64,000 nucleotides of DNA from Thiovibrio frasassiensis (GTDB taxonomy: Bacteria; Desulfobacterota; Desulfobulbia; Desulfobulbales; Desulfurivibrionaceae). The stretch lies in the NCBI RefSeq assembly GCF_029607905.1, contig NZ_JAPHEH010000001.1, positions 2,261,530 to 2,325,529 on the forward strand, in the 5' to 3' direction. The notes under the pieces are model-generated. The model ran no database searches, had not been told where the DNA came from, and saw nothing but the letters and a program-made list of their open reading frames with translations. Below, one piece after another: positions 37,057-45,888 of this stretch. The stretch's first letter is position 1. Every line of letters starts with the position of its first letter. Both the position numbers and the translations under genes were made by a program.

Positions 37057-37374
37057 ATGGAAAATGTGAATCCGAACCTGATAACCTGTATCGTCCAGCG
37101 CGGCGAAGCCGACCGGGTGGTGCAGGCGGCTATGCAAGCCGGTGCGCAAGGGGCGACGGTGTATTATGGCCGGGGTACCGGCATCCGGGAAAAGCTTGGT
37201 TTTGCCGGGATGTTCATCAAGCCGGAAAAAGAGATCATTCTGCTCATTACCAAGAATGAACAGACCGATGCGGTGTTTGATGCAGTGGTCAAGGCGGCCG
37301 GACTTGAGCAAAAAGGGCAGGGCTTCGCCTTTCTTCATAAACTTGACCGGGCCATCGGTTTTGTGAGCAAATGA
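37057..37374 (+). CDS. P-II family regulator
   Basis: The 105-residue protein has the PII fold: an opening strand LITCIVQRGEADRVVQAA, the GRGTGIREKLG region of the T-loop, and KQGFAF-like C-terminal strand with DRAIGF. The T-loop lacks the usual tyrosine that is uridylylated in GlnB. PII proteins read ATP/ADP and 2-oxoglutarate and bind partner proteins. ATG 37057 follows GGGGGAG. The next gene, a small membrane protein, may be its partner. Confidence 0.88.
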   Translation: MENVNPNLITCIVQRGEADRVVQAAMQAGAQGATVYYGRGTGIREKLGFAGMFIKPEKEIILLITKNEQTDAVFDAVVKAAGLEQKGQGFAFLHKLDRAIGFVSK

Positions 37375-37415
37375 ACCCCTGGATGGCGGAATCAACGCAT
37401 ATGGTACGTGCTTAG

Positions 37416-37889
37416 ATGGGCCGATATTTTCTCATAGCCGGCTGCGCGGTAGTGGCCTTCCATTTTGGTGGGCTCACCTCCGGTGAGGTGCTGGCCTGGG
37501 TGGCTGGTTATCTCGCCGGCAACCGGGTTGCGCTTTTGGCTTCGGGATTGCTCGGGGTGCTCGGCCTCTGTAGCGGTTCTTTGCTTTTTGGCGGGATTGG
37601 GTTTTTTAACATCCTCTATGTGGTGGCCAAGGGGATTTATGAGCTGGTCCAGCTTCTTCTCTGCGCCATGGCCCTGGGCGCCATGATTTTCTGGTTTGAT
37701 CTCGGAGCGAATCTCTGGTTGGAGGGCGGCGGAACCCTGGCGATTATCCTCTACGCCTGGCTCTATGGTGCGGCCTTCAGTCTGCGGGTCTTTGATTTCA
37801 ACTATCCGTTGAAGGATGTTCTCTTTTCCTATACGGTGCTTCCCTTTGTCTGCCTGGCAGTGATCTGGGTCAGTGGTCTGATCCTCTAA
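37416..37889 (+). CDS. Small membrane protein next to PII
   Basis: The 157-residue protein has about four or five hydrophobic helices (near 5-20, 38-70, 78-100, 107-120, 138-157) and no known motif. It starts 41 bases after the PII stop, with no clear ribosome site. PII-like proteins often control membrane transporters, so it may be a target, but that is only inferred from position. Confidence 0.6.
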   Translation: MGRYFLIAGCAVVAFHFGGLTSGEVLAWVAGYLAGNRVALLASGLLGVLGLCSGSLLFGGIGFFNILYVVAKGIYELVQLLLCAMALGAMIFWFDLGANLWLEGGGTLAIILYAWLYGAAFSLRVFDFNYPLKDVLFSYTVLPFVCLAVIWVSGLIL

Positions 37890-37898
37890 CCGAACTGC

Positions 37899-37932
37899 AA
37901 AAAAAACACCGCCGGTATGGGGACCAGCGGCG
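37899..37932 (-). terminator. Rho-independent terminator of the aldolase gene
   Basis: On the minus strand CCGCTGGT pairs with ACCGGCGG (one G-U wobble, loop CCCCAT), then a run of eight T. The A-run on the other side could also help end the plus-strand transcript. Confidence 0.88.
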
Positions 37933-37998
37933 CTTGTTACGTATGGGCAATGGCAGATATCAATGGGACGGCAATTTTCCCCCCCTCCTTTTGATTGT

Positions 37999-39282
37999 TC
38001 AATCGTCGAAATCACCTGCCGGGCCTTTGTCGCTTCCGAGGCTGGCCGCCCTTCGGGTGATCTTCTCTCCTGTCCAGTTGGCAGGATCCTCGATGCGCTC
38101 AACCTTGGCTCCCATATCGTAGGATCCTTTTTCCAGGATGGCCTGGATCGCCAGGGGCGCACTGTCCTGAGCGTTGAAGACGTTGGTCAGCAGATTGTAG
38201 ACAAAATCTTCCACCCGTTTTGCCATCCGTTCCCGGATCGCCTTGGGCTGGCCCATCAGTTTTGGTTCAAAGGGCAGGTTCAGGCTTTTGTAATTTCCTT
38301 TTTTCCAGCCGTTTGCCTCGGCATGGGCGACCATTTGTTGCCACATGTTTTCGGTGACTCCGGCATCCTTTACCTTGATGAAGTTTCCGTTCTCGTCAAG
38401 GATGGCATTGCCGTAATCGTTCACTTGCAATCCCCAGGAGACCATCTGCAGAGCCGTGGCAACATTGGCCTTGGTGGTGGTGGTTTTTGCTGCGATCTCT
38501 CGCAGCCGTTCCGAACTGTTGCCCGAGGTGCCGTGCTGGGCGCCGGAGATATGGTACGGTGCCAAGCCGGCATGGATTTCGGCGGTGAGTCCCACCTGAA
38601 TCCCCTGGCCGCTTTCTTCAATGCCGTGGGTGGTGCCGTTGTTTAAGGCGATCCAGTCGGGGAAGATGTTGTGGGCATTCAACCCCTGAATCAGGAAGAG
38701 CGCCTCCGCGGCAGTGGAAAGCCCTTGGGAGCCCTTGATCTCGCCGATCTCCGTTTCCAGCCCGGCCCAAGTGGGTACCAGCTGGGCCAGGGCAAGATTG
38801 GTCAGGAGATTTTTGTCGTCCGGCAGATGCGAGGCGTCGATGGCGATGGAGGTGATCCCCGCCTCGAAGATGGTGGGGATTTCCACCTTGGCAAAATCAA
38901 GATCCGTTTCTTTTTTGATCCCGTAATGATCGGCATGGATAGCCACCGGCACGGTGATCCCCAATTCGTTCATGGCCTGATCCACCTGCATGGCCATGTT
39001 CCAGTAATTCACCGGGCAATAGGCGTTGGCCCCGCCCTCGGAGCGGGCGATCTCGATAATGATCGCGGCGTTGGCCCGTTGCGCGGCAAGCAATGCGCCG
39101 CGGATAATGAAGTTGTTGCGACCGTTGGCGGCGATGGTCATCGCTTTGCCTTTACTCCGTAAGGCTCGGTCGATCACCTTGCCGCTGACGATCAGGGCAC
39201 GAGAATTGGGGAACAGCTTGGTGATATTGGGCGGTCGGCCTACGGCGAGAGCCTGGTTAAAATCTGCCTGGGAGACAGACAT
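37999..39282 (-). CDS. Class II fructose-bisphosphate aldolase
   Basis: The 427-residue protein is a class II (zinc) aldolase, reversibly splitting fructose 1,6-bisphosphate. Zinc-site and substrate features are seen in AIHADHYG, NGTTHGIEESG and HISGAQHGTSGN. It is longer than E. coli FbaA (359), with extra C-terminal residues. AGGTTCCC-type sequence with AAGGAGG precedes the ATG. It is flanked by a terminator at its 3' end. Confidence 0.92.
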   Translation of the reverse strand: MSVSQADFNQALAVGRPPNITKLFPNSRALIVSGKVIDRALRSKGKAMTIAANGRNNFIIRGALLAAQRANAAIIIEIARSEGGANAYCPVNYWNMAMQVDQAMNELGITVPVAIHADHYGIKKETDLDFAKVEIPTIFEAGITSIAIDASHLPDDKNLLTNLALAQLVPTWAGLETEIGEIKGSQGLSTAAEALFLIQGLNAHNIFPDWIALNNGTTHGIEESGQGIQVGLTAEIHAGLAPYHISGAQHGTSGNSSERLREIAAKTTTTKANVATALQMVSWGLQVNDYGNAILDENGNFIKVKDAGVTENMWQQMVAHAEANGWKKGNYKSLNLPFEPKLMGQPKAIRERMAKRVEDFVYNLLTNVFNAQDSAPLAIQAILEKGSYDMGAKVERIEDPANWTGEKITRRAASLGSDKGPAGDFDD

Positions 39283-39447
39283 AAGGGAACCTCCTTGGGG
39301 TACGGGGAATCGGTTGGGGTTGTGTCTGGCGCTATTATAGTGGATCCAGGGAAAGCGTCATCAAAAAAATCAAGAGAGGGCCCAGGGAAAGAAGATCGTG
39401 CACCATCTCGCCTCTTGCCTGAGAAGAAAAGGTAGCAGCCGGCAGTC

Positions 39448-39822
39448 TTAGAGCAGGGTTTTGAGCCGTTCGATGGTGGCGTGGGTAATGGGCTTGGGGA
39501 TAACCGTTTCCACCGATGGCCTGCCTGAAACCTCAAGCAGTTTGCCCGGATCGTCAAAGCTGGTAATGACGATGACCTTTGGAGCTTTTTTGAGAAACCC
39601 TTTCTGGAAGGCATCCTCAATGATGGCAAGAAAGGTCTCTCCATCCACCACCGGCATTATAAGATCAAGGAGAACGACATCCGGCTTGTATTTCAGGTAA
39701 CGGAATATTGCCTCGGTGCCATTTGCCGCCTCAAAGAGCTCACACCCCGGGATGCTCTGCTCCAGATGATTCCGGAGAATGGTTCTGGCTGTAATTTCAT
39801 CATCGACAATGAGTATCTTCAT
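39448..39822 (-). CDS. CheY-like single receiver protein
   Basis: The 124-residue protein is a lone receiver domain: KILIVDDE (acidic pocket), VVLLDLIMPVVDG (phospho-Asp at about 55), VIVITSFDD and the conserved Lys in TVIPKPI. No output domain is seen. It probably passes a phosphoryl group or acts as a CheY-like switch. Two more receiver genes follow upstream on the same strand. Confidence 0.92.
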   Translation of the reverse strand: MKILIVDDEITARTILRNHLEQSIPGCELFEAANGTEAIFRYLKYKPDVVLLDLIMPVVDGETFLAIIEDAFQKGFLKKAPKVIVITSFDDPGKLLEVSGRPSVETVIPKPITHATIERLKTLL

Positions 39823-39936
39823 CCATCACCCTCCTCCGGAAATCAAGATTTACTGTGGTGCCTCCGCTTAAATAGGAAGCATTTCATCCTGTGCAAATAT
39901 TATAGAACATATCGGCAGGTTTTGGAATGAACCACT

Positions 39937-40362
39937 TTATTTTTGTTGCAACAACAGATTGCTGGCAAGTTCTGGAAACCAGATCCTGATAAAATCTGTT
40001 TGCAGCCAGTTTTCCCTGAGTTGGGTTTTGGGGATGACCGGAATGTTTAACCTGCTGTCGGCCAGAGCCGCGGTGATCTTCGCCGGGGGGGTGCCGCTGA
40101 ACAGAACAAAGCGTAGACCTTGGCGCTGTTCGGTAATGAGCAGTCTGGTTGCAAGTTGAATCCCATCCATCACCGCCATTTCATAATCGCAGAGGATGTT
40201 GCATATCCCTTTTTCGTCCATAAGGTCGTAAGCTTCTTGTCCGTTTTCCGCCTCGTAAATATTTTTGGGTGGGACTCCGGCGCCTTCCAGGCGCAACCGG
40301 ACAACCATTCGGATAAATTCCGCATTATCGACAATCAGGATGTTTGAATAGTCTTGATCCAT
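39937..40362 (-). CDS. Divergent single receiver protein
   Basis: The 141-residue protein is a receiver domain with the phospho-Asp in CDYEMAVMDG and the Lys in VIPKTQ, but the acidic pair near the N-terminus reads VDN rather than VDD, so metal binding may be altered. It has a short extra C-terminus (NWLQTDFIRIWFPELASN). It is 7 bases downstream of the receiver-HPt gene and is probably co-transcribed. Confidence 0.85.
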   Translation of the reverse strand: MDQDYSNILIVDNAEFIRMVVRLRLEGAGVPPKNIYEAENGQEAYDLMDEKGICNILCDYEMAVMDGIQLATRLLITEQRQGLRFVLFSGTPPAKITAALADSRLNIPVIPKTQLRENWLQTDFIRIWFPELASNLLLQQK

Positions 40363-40369
40363 AAACGGT

Positions 40370-41167
40370 TTATGCGTTTTGTCGCGTCAGGTTGAGTTGG
40401 CTTGTCGCATGTTCGCGCAACGACTCTTGGGCAGAAACCACCTTGTCCCAGACCGTGAAGGCCTCTTTTCTTTTCCCTGCTCGGATGCAAGAGTCAAGCT
40501 CTGTCACTGCCGTGGCCAGTTCTTGTGCGGTGAAGAGAGAGCAAGCCCCTTTAAGGCTGTGGCAGCAGGCAAGTATCGTTGTCTGGTCGCTCTCGGCCAT
40601 TGCCTTGCCAAGCAGGAGAAGTTCTTTGTCGGTGTCGGCAAAGAAGGCCTTGGCTATCCGGGCGAGGATCGTCTTGTCTCCGTAAGTGGCAAGCAGTGCC
40701 TTGAAATCCAAGGCAAGATGCTCTGCCGGGCTCGTCAAGGCTGGGCCCTGATCTTGTTGATTGCCGCAGGCAGGGCACAGCCTTTCAATTACGGCAAAAA
40801 GCTGTGCCGGCTCGAAGTTTTTTTCCGCATATCCATCAAGGCCTGCGGCTAAAAATCGATCCCGTTCGCTGGCGGTCTCGGCCGTAAGGGCGATAACCGG
40901 AATTGCTCTGGTCGCCGGGTTTTCCTTGATCCTGCGCGTTGCCTCAATGCCGTCAATGCCGGGCAAGCCGATATCCATCAGGATGACCTGAAAATCAAGG
41001 TCCTGGGCCAGAATGGCAAGGGCTGCTTCCCCGCTGGTGGCACCAACAACCTGCCAGCCCCGCTCTGCCAGAATACTGGCAAGGATGTCCAGGTTGAAAT
41101 CCACGTCTTCCACAACCATGATTCGAATATTTTCTTGGGCAACATCGTTTGTGACTGGGGAAACCAT
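40370..41167 (-). CDS. Receiver-HPt fusion protein
   Basis: The 265-residue protein has a receiver (about 14-130; MVVEDVDFN, MDIGLPGIDG, TAETASERD) and a C-terminal HPt domain with the phospho-His in CCHSLKGA (about 220). Such fusions relay phosphoryl groups between kinases and regulators. No kinase gene is adjacent, so its partner is elsewhere, for example the hybrid kinase at 50.2 kb. Confidence 0.9.
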   Translation of the reverse strand: MVSPVTNDVAQENIRIMVVEDVDFNLDILASILAERGWQVVGATSGEAALAILAQDLDFQVILMDIGLPGIDGIEATRRIKENPATRAIPVIALTAETASERDRFLAAGLDGYAEKNFEPAQLFAVIERLCPACGNQQDQGPALTSPAEHLALDFKALLATYGDKTILARIAKAFFADTDKELLLLGKAMAESDQTTILACCHSLKGACSLFTAQELATAVTELDSCIRAGKRKEAFTVWDKVVSAQESLREHATSQLNLTRQNA

Positions 41168-41217
41168 CTCTCCCTCCGTAGCCAGATTTTTACCCCCCCC
41201 GGGGAGATGATAGCCGA

Positions 41218-43089
41218 TTAGAAATCAATCTGGAAGCTGTAAACGTCTTCCTCCAGGCTGCTTTTAACCGTGAAGCCGCAATGGAGAAAGATGGCCTGCA
41301 TCCGTTTGTTCTCCCGGAGCACCTCGGCGGAAAAGCCGCCAATGCCGTTTTTCTTGGCAATGGTCACCAGATGTCGGAAAAGAAAGGTGCCGATCTGCTT
41401 GTTCTGCCATTCGTCGCGGACAATAAAGGCCACCTCGGCCCGATTGGTTTTTTCGTCCAGGTAGTAGCGGCCGATAGCGATGATCTCCTCGCCGTGCACT
41501 TCCGGTAGGGTGCCGACGATGGCCGCGTCCTTGCGGTGGTCGATGTAAACGAAGTTTTGGATCTGCTTGTGGCCGAAGCGCTGGCTGTGGGTCATGAACC
41601 GGTAATAGAGGGTTTCCTGGGAAAGGGCATAGAGGATGTCCCGCATCCGGGGTTCATCGGTGAGATGAACGGGCCGGAAATTGATCTGGGTGCCGTCTTC
41701 CAGCAGCATGGTGGTGTTCATCTCTTTGGAGGCGATCATGAAGCGGCCCTCCACCTCGCCGAGATCCTGGCGGAGATAGCGCGCCTCGATGGCTTCCTTG
41801 AACAGCTGTTCCCGAAAACTTGGGTGAGCGATGCTGATCAGGGCCAAGGCCCGTTCCTGCACACTTTTGCCGTGCAGGTAGGCGATGCCGTACTCGGTGG
41901 CCACGTAATGGACCTCACCCCTGGTGGTGACCACCCCGGCGCCCGGAGTCAACCGGGTGACGATGCGGGAGATGGTTTTCTCCTTGGCCGTTGATTCCAT
42001 GGCGATAATGGCTTTGCCCCCGATGGAGCGGGCCGCGCCCCGGTTGAAATCCACCTGGCCGCCGATGCCGGAATAAAAAAGGGAGCCCAGGGAGTCGGCG
42101 CAGACCTGGCCGGTGAGGTCGATTTCAAGGGCCATGTTGATGGAGACCATCTTGTGCTGTCTGCCGATGATGTGGATATCGTTGACATACTCCGTGGGCC
42201 GGAAGCAGAAGAGGGGATTGTTGTCGATGTAGTCGTAAAGTCGCTGGGTGCCCATGCAGAAGCTGGCCACGATCCGTCCCTTGTCGGTGGACTTTCGGTT
42301 GCCGGTCACTGCGCCGGATTCCACCAGGTCGATGATGGAGTCGGTGAGCATCTCCGTATGGATGCCAAGGTCTTTTTTGTTGTGCAGGAATTCCACCAGG
42401 GCGTGGGGGATGCGGCCGATGCCGAATTCGATCGTTGACCCGTCTTCGATCAGGGCGGCGATGTGCTCGCCGATGCGGCGGGTATCCTCGGAGACCGGCG
42501 TGGATTCCCGTTCGATGATGGGGGTTGCCGCCGGCACCAGAAGGTCGAGATCGTAGATGTCAAGAAAGCTGTCGCCAAGGGTTTTGGGCATCATCGGGTT
42601 TACCTGGGCGATAACCAGCGAGGCGTTTTCCGCCGCGCTTTTGATGATGTCCACCGAAACGCCCAAGCTCACCTTGCCGCGTTCGTCCGGCGGTGTTACC
42701 TGGATGAGGGCCACGTCGATGGGGAGCTGGCCGGAATTGAACAACTTGGGAATGTCGGAGAGCAGGGTGGGCGTATAGTTGCCGAGCCCTTGCTGGATAT
42801 GCTCCCGGATATTGGCGCCGATAAAAAAACTGTTTACCGTGAAGCAGTCGGCCAGGCTCAAGCTGGCATACGGTGCGTCCCCCTTGGTGAGCAGCTGGAT
42901 GATCTCCACGTCGGCCAGTTCGGCGGACCGCTCGGTCAGGGCTTTGACCAGCAAAACCGGTTCGGCGCAGGCGGTGCCGATAAAGACCCGCTGGCCCGGT
43001 TTGATTTTTGCCGCCGCCTGGTATGGGGTGGCGATCATGTCGCTGTATTTCTTCTGCCAGTCAGGATCGTAAGTATTTGGACTGCTCAT
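41218..43089 (-). CDS. Acetyl-CoA hydrolase/CoA-transferase fused to GNAT acetyltransferase
   Basis: The 623-residue protein has a CoA-transferase/acetyl-CoA hydrolase part (about 1-440; the central EFGIGRIPHALVEFL, and the IGGKAIIAMEST region) and a C-terminal GNAT domain (about 460-620) with the acetyl-CoA loop QNKQIGTFLF. The first part would exchange or hydrolyse acetyl-CoA; the second could acetylate lysines, as Pat/AcuA-type enzymes do. It overlaps the ADP-forming synthetase gene by four bases. Joint action in acetate metabolism is inferred. Confidence 0.92.
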   Translation of the reverse strand: MSSPNTYDPDWQKKYSDMIATPYQAAAKIKPGQRVFIGTACAEPVLLVKALTERSAELADVEIIQLLTKGDAPYASLSLADCFTVNSFFIGANIREHIQQGLGNYTPTLLSDIPKLFNSGQLPIDVALIQVTPPDERGKVSLGVSVDIIKSAAENASLVIAQVNPMMPKTLGDSFLDIYDLDLLVPAATPIIERESTPVSEDTRRIGEHIAALIEDGSTIEFGIGRIPHALVEFLHNKKDLGIHTEMLTDSIIDLVESGAVTGNRKSTDKGRIVASFCMGTQRLYDYIDNNPLFCFRPTEYVNDIHIIGRQHKMVSINMALEIDLTGQVCADSLGSLFYSGIGGQVDFNRGAARSIGGKAIIAMESTAKEKTISRIVTRLTPGAGVVTTRGEVHYVATEYGIAYLHGKSVQERALALISIAHPSFREQLFKEAIEARYLRQDLGEVEGRFMIASKEMNTTMLLEDGTQINFRPVHLTDEPRMRDILYALSQETLYYRFMTHSQRFGHKQIQNFVYIDHRKDAAIVGTLPEVHGEEIIAIGRYYLDEKTNRAEVAFIVRDEWQNKQIGTFLFRHLVTIAKKNGIGGFSAEVLRENKRMQAIFLHCGFTVKSSLEEDVYSFQIDF

Positions 43090-45191
43090 CGCGTCACCCC
43101 CGGAGCCTGCAGGGTCATTCTCGCGTCCGCCACCACCGGCTCGGTCCCTGATTCGCCGACAATGAACGGGTTGATGTCCAGTTCGGCAATCTGCGGAAAA
43201 TCGGTGGTCAACTGGCTGATCCGCTGGAGGCCGTTGGCAATGCCCGCAAGGTCAACGCCCTTGTGGCCGCGTTTCCCTTTAAGGATTTCGTAGGAGCGGG
43301 TACTCATCAGCATCTGGATCGCTTCCTCATTGGTGATCGGCGCCAGGTAGAAGGTGACATCCTTCATCACCTCGACAAAGATGCCGCCCAGGCCGAACAT
43401 GAGCATGGGGCCAAACTGCGGATCGCGGCTCATGCCGATGATCACCTCAAGGCCGCGGCTCAGCATCTTTTCCACGTAGATTCCCTCAATCCAGGCTTCC
43501 GGCGCACGTTGGCTGATGCGGAGCATCATGAGATCGTAGGCGTCTGCCACTGCCTCGGAACTGGTCACATTGAGCCGGACTCCGCCCAGATCGGATTTGT
43601 GGATGATGTCTGGGGAGACGATCTTCATGGCCACCGGATAGCCGATGCGTTCGGCTATTTCCATGGCCTCGCCGACATTGCTGGCCAAATATCCCTGGGG
43701 AATCTGGAAACCGTAGGCCTGGAGGATGCTTTTCGCCTTGACCTCGCCGATCTGCAAGCGGTTGGTCCGCTGTCGGCGGGTGATGATGCGTTCCACCCGT
43801 CTCCGGTTTACAGGGAAACGGGCCACCATCCGGGGCGGCCGTTTGCGCCAGGCGGCATATTCCACCATGGCCTTGAGCGCGGCCACGGCCCGTTCCGGGG
43901 AGGGATAATCGGGCAAGCCTGCGGCGACCAGTTCCTCGCGGCCTGGCATGACATCGGCCCCGCCCATAAAGGCGACCACCACCGGCTTGTCGCCTTTATG
44001 ACAACCGGCAATGGCCCGGGCTGTTTCCGCTGGTTTGGTCATGGCCTGGGGGGTGAGAATAACGATAACGGCATCCACCGCCTCGTCTTCTTGGGCAGCT
44101 TCCAGGGCGGCAACATAGCGGTCCGGTTCGGCATCGCCCAGCACGTCGATGGGGTTGCCGATGCTGGCCGCAAGGGGCAGTTTTTGGCGCAGGGCCGAGG
44201 CCGTGTTGCGGTCCAGGGTTGCCACGGTCATCCCGGATTTTTCCACGGCATCGGCGGCCATGGTGCCTGGGCCGCCCGCATTGGTGATGATCAGCACCCG
44301 TTTGCCTTTGGGCAGGGGCTGCATGGCAAAGAGGGCTCCATAGTCGGCCAGGGCCTCGAAGTTGTCGGCCCGGATGACGCCCGAGCGCATGAAGGCCGCG
44401 CCGTAAGCGATTTCCGCCCCGGCCAGAACCCCGGTGTGGGAGGAGGCGGCTTTTTGCCCGGCCACGGTGGTGCCGGATTTCAGGATGATCACCGGCTTTT
44501 TGCTGGAGGCCTCGGTTGCCGCTTTGACAAACTCGTCCCCGCAGGTGATGTCTTCCAGATAGGCGATAATCACCTTGGTCTGTGCGTCACCAGCCAGGGC
44601 GATGAGGAGATCGCCCTCGTTGAGATCCGCCTTGTTGCCGATGCTCACCATCTTGGCGATCCCGGTGTGGCGTGCAGCGGCCAGATCAAGCAGGGCGGTA
44701 CAAATGGCGCCGGACTGGGAGATGACCGAGATGCAACCCGGTTGCGGCATGCGGCTGGCAAAGGAGGCATTCATCCGGTTTTCGGTATTGATCAGCCCCA
44801 GGCAGTTGGGGCCAAGAAGAGGTACCTTGTGGCTTTGGCAGAGTTCGGCGATCCGGTGTTCGAGTTCAGCCCCCTCCACCCCTGTTTCCTTAAACCCGGA
44901 GCTGATAACGGTGATTGCCCCGGCTTGGGCATCGAGGCAAGCACGCACCGCCTCCAGCACTAAAGCACTGGGAAGCGCGATGATGCACAGATCTGTCTTT
45001 TGCTCGGCTTGTTTGATCTCGCGCAAACAGGGCAACCCCAGCACCTCCGATGCCGCCGGATTTACCGGGATAATCCTCCCTCCGTAGCCGCTGGCCAGCA
45101 GGTTGGCGATAATATCGTGGCCGACCTTGCCCGGGGTGCGGGAAGCGCCGAGAACAGCGATGGATTCCGGGTAAAAAAGCGGCTGGAGCAT
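43086..45191 (-). CDS. ADP-forming acetate/acyl-CoA synthetase (fused alpha and beta)
   Basis: The 701-residue protein has the CoA-binding and ligase parts (alpha-type, about 1-450; GASRTPGKVGHDI, the catalytic His in SSHTGVLAG) then the ATP-grasp part (beta-type, about 480-701; YLASNVGEAME, VGMSRDPQFGPMLMFG-like). It makes acetate and ATP from acetyl-CoA, ADP and Pi, or the reverse. GNAT-type Pat enzymes share this fold but lack activity; here the residues look intact. Its gene lies between CBS-ACT and CoA-transferase genes. Confidence 0.92.
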   Translation of the reverse strand: MLQPLFYPESIAVLGASRTPGKVGHDIIANLLASGYGGRIIPVNPAASEVLGLPCLREIKQAEQKTDLCIIALPSALVLEAVRACLDAQAGAITVISSGFKETGVEGAELEHRIAELCQSHKVPLLGPNCLGLINTENRMNASFASRMPQPGCISVISQSGAICTALLDLAAARHTGIAKMVSIGNKADLNEGDLLIALAGDAQTKVIIAYLEDITCGDEFVKAATEASSKKPVIILKSGTTVAGQKAASSHTGVLAGAEIAYGAAFMRSGVIRADNFEALADYGALFAMQPLPKGKRVLIITNAGGPGTMAADAVEKSGMTVATLDRNTASALRQKLPLAASIGNPIDVLGDAEPDRYVAALEAAQEDEAVDAVIVILTPQAMTKPAETARAIAGCHKGDKPVVVAFMGGADVMPGREELVAAGLPDYPSPERAVAALKAMVEYAAWRKRPPRMVARFPVNRRRVERIITRRQRTNRLQIGEVKAKSILQAYGFQIPQGYLASNVGEAMEIAERIGYPVAMKIVSPDIIHKSDLGGVRLNVTSSEAVADAYDLMMLRISQRAPEAWIEGIYVEKMLSRGLEVIIGMSRDPQFGPMLMFGLGGIFVEVMKDVTFYLAPITNEEAIQMLMSTRSYEILKGKRGHKGVDLAGIANGLQRISQLTTDFPQIAELDINPFIVGESGTEPVVADARMTLQAPGVTR

Positions 45192-45220
45192 AATGTCATC
45201 CTATAGGAAATTGTGGTGTG

Positions 45221-45886
45221 CTAGCCAATAAAATCTGGGAATTTCGGCAGGACCACGGAAAAACCCGCCTCGGCAAGGGCATGGTGTACGGCGCTGACAT
45301 TGTAGGTGTTGACCCGCAGATAGATGCGTTCCGGCACCTCGTCCTCCGCCTCGGTGCGAATGAGGCGAGTGAAGCGAATGCTGTGCTCTTCGAGCACCTT
45401 GGCGATGCGGGAAAGCGGTTTGCGCTTCCCGTCATGCTCCACCACAATCATGGCGCTGCCCCGTTCGCCGAGGCCGAAAAGGCGACGGTAGGCACCCATG
45501 AGATCGCGCATGGAAAACATGCCGATGACCCGCTGCTCCTGATCCACCACGGGCAGGGCTCCGATTTTCTCCCGGTCGAGGAGGATCAGGGCGTCATCCA
45601 GGGTGGATACGGGGTTTAAGGTGAAAAAAGTGCGGCTCATGATGGCGCTGACCGGGGTCGGGTCGAGCTCCGAAAGACAGGCCTTGATCCGCTCTTCGGA
45701 AAGCACCGAGGAAGGGGAGGCCGAGCGCAGATCCCGATCGGTGACGACACCGACCAAATGGTTTTCTTTGTCCACCACCGGCAGGTGGCGGAACTTGCCG
45801 TTTTTAAGAATTTCCCGCACCTCGGTGAGGGTGGTCTCCGGCGAAATGGTCACCGGGTTTCTCGTCATGTATTGGGTAATGAACAT
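45221..45886 (-). CDS. AcuB-like CBS-ACT domain protein
   Basis: The 221-residue protein has two CBS domains (about 5-60 and 75-130; NGKFRHLPVVDKENHLVGVVTDRDL and IGALPVVDQEQRVIGMFS) and a C-terminal ACT-like domain (from about 140). This arrangement matches AcuB of Bacillus. CBS pairs sense adenine nucleotides (AMP, ATP). It begins 2 bases after the deacetylase stop, strongly suggesting coupling. Direct function of AcuB is not fixed. Confidence 0.9.
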   Translation of the reverse strand: MFITQYMTRNPVTISPETTLTEVREILKNGKFRHLPVVDKENHLVGVVTDRDLRSASPSSVLSEERIKACLSELDPTPVSAIMSRTFFTLNPVSTLDDALILLDREKIGALPVVDQEQRVIGMFSMRDLMGAYRRLFGLGERGSAMIVVEHDGKRKPLSRIAKVLEEHSIRFTRLIRTEAEDEVPERIYLRVNTYNVSAVHHALAEAGFSVVLPKFPDFIG

Positions 45887-45888
45887 GG

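Noticed and set aside
43263-44963. 566-codon plus-strand frame opposite the acyl-CoA synthetase
   Set aside because: Composition is Gly/His-biased as expected of antisense frames; no ribosome site or domain.
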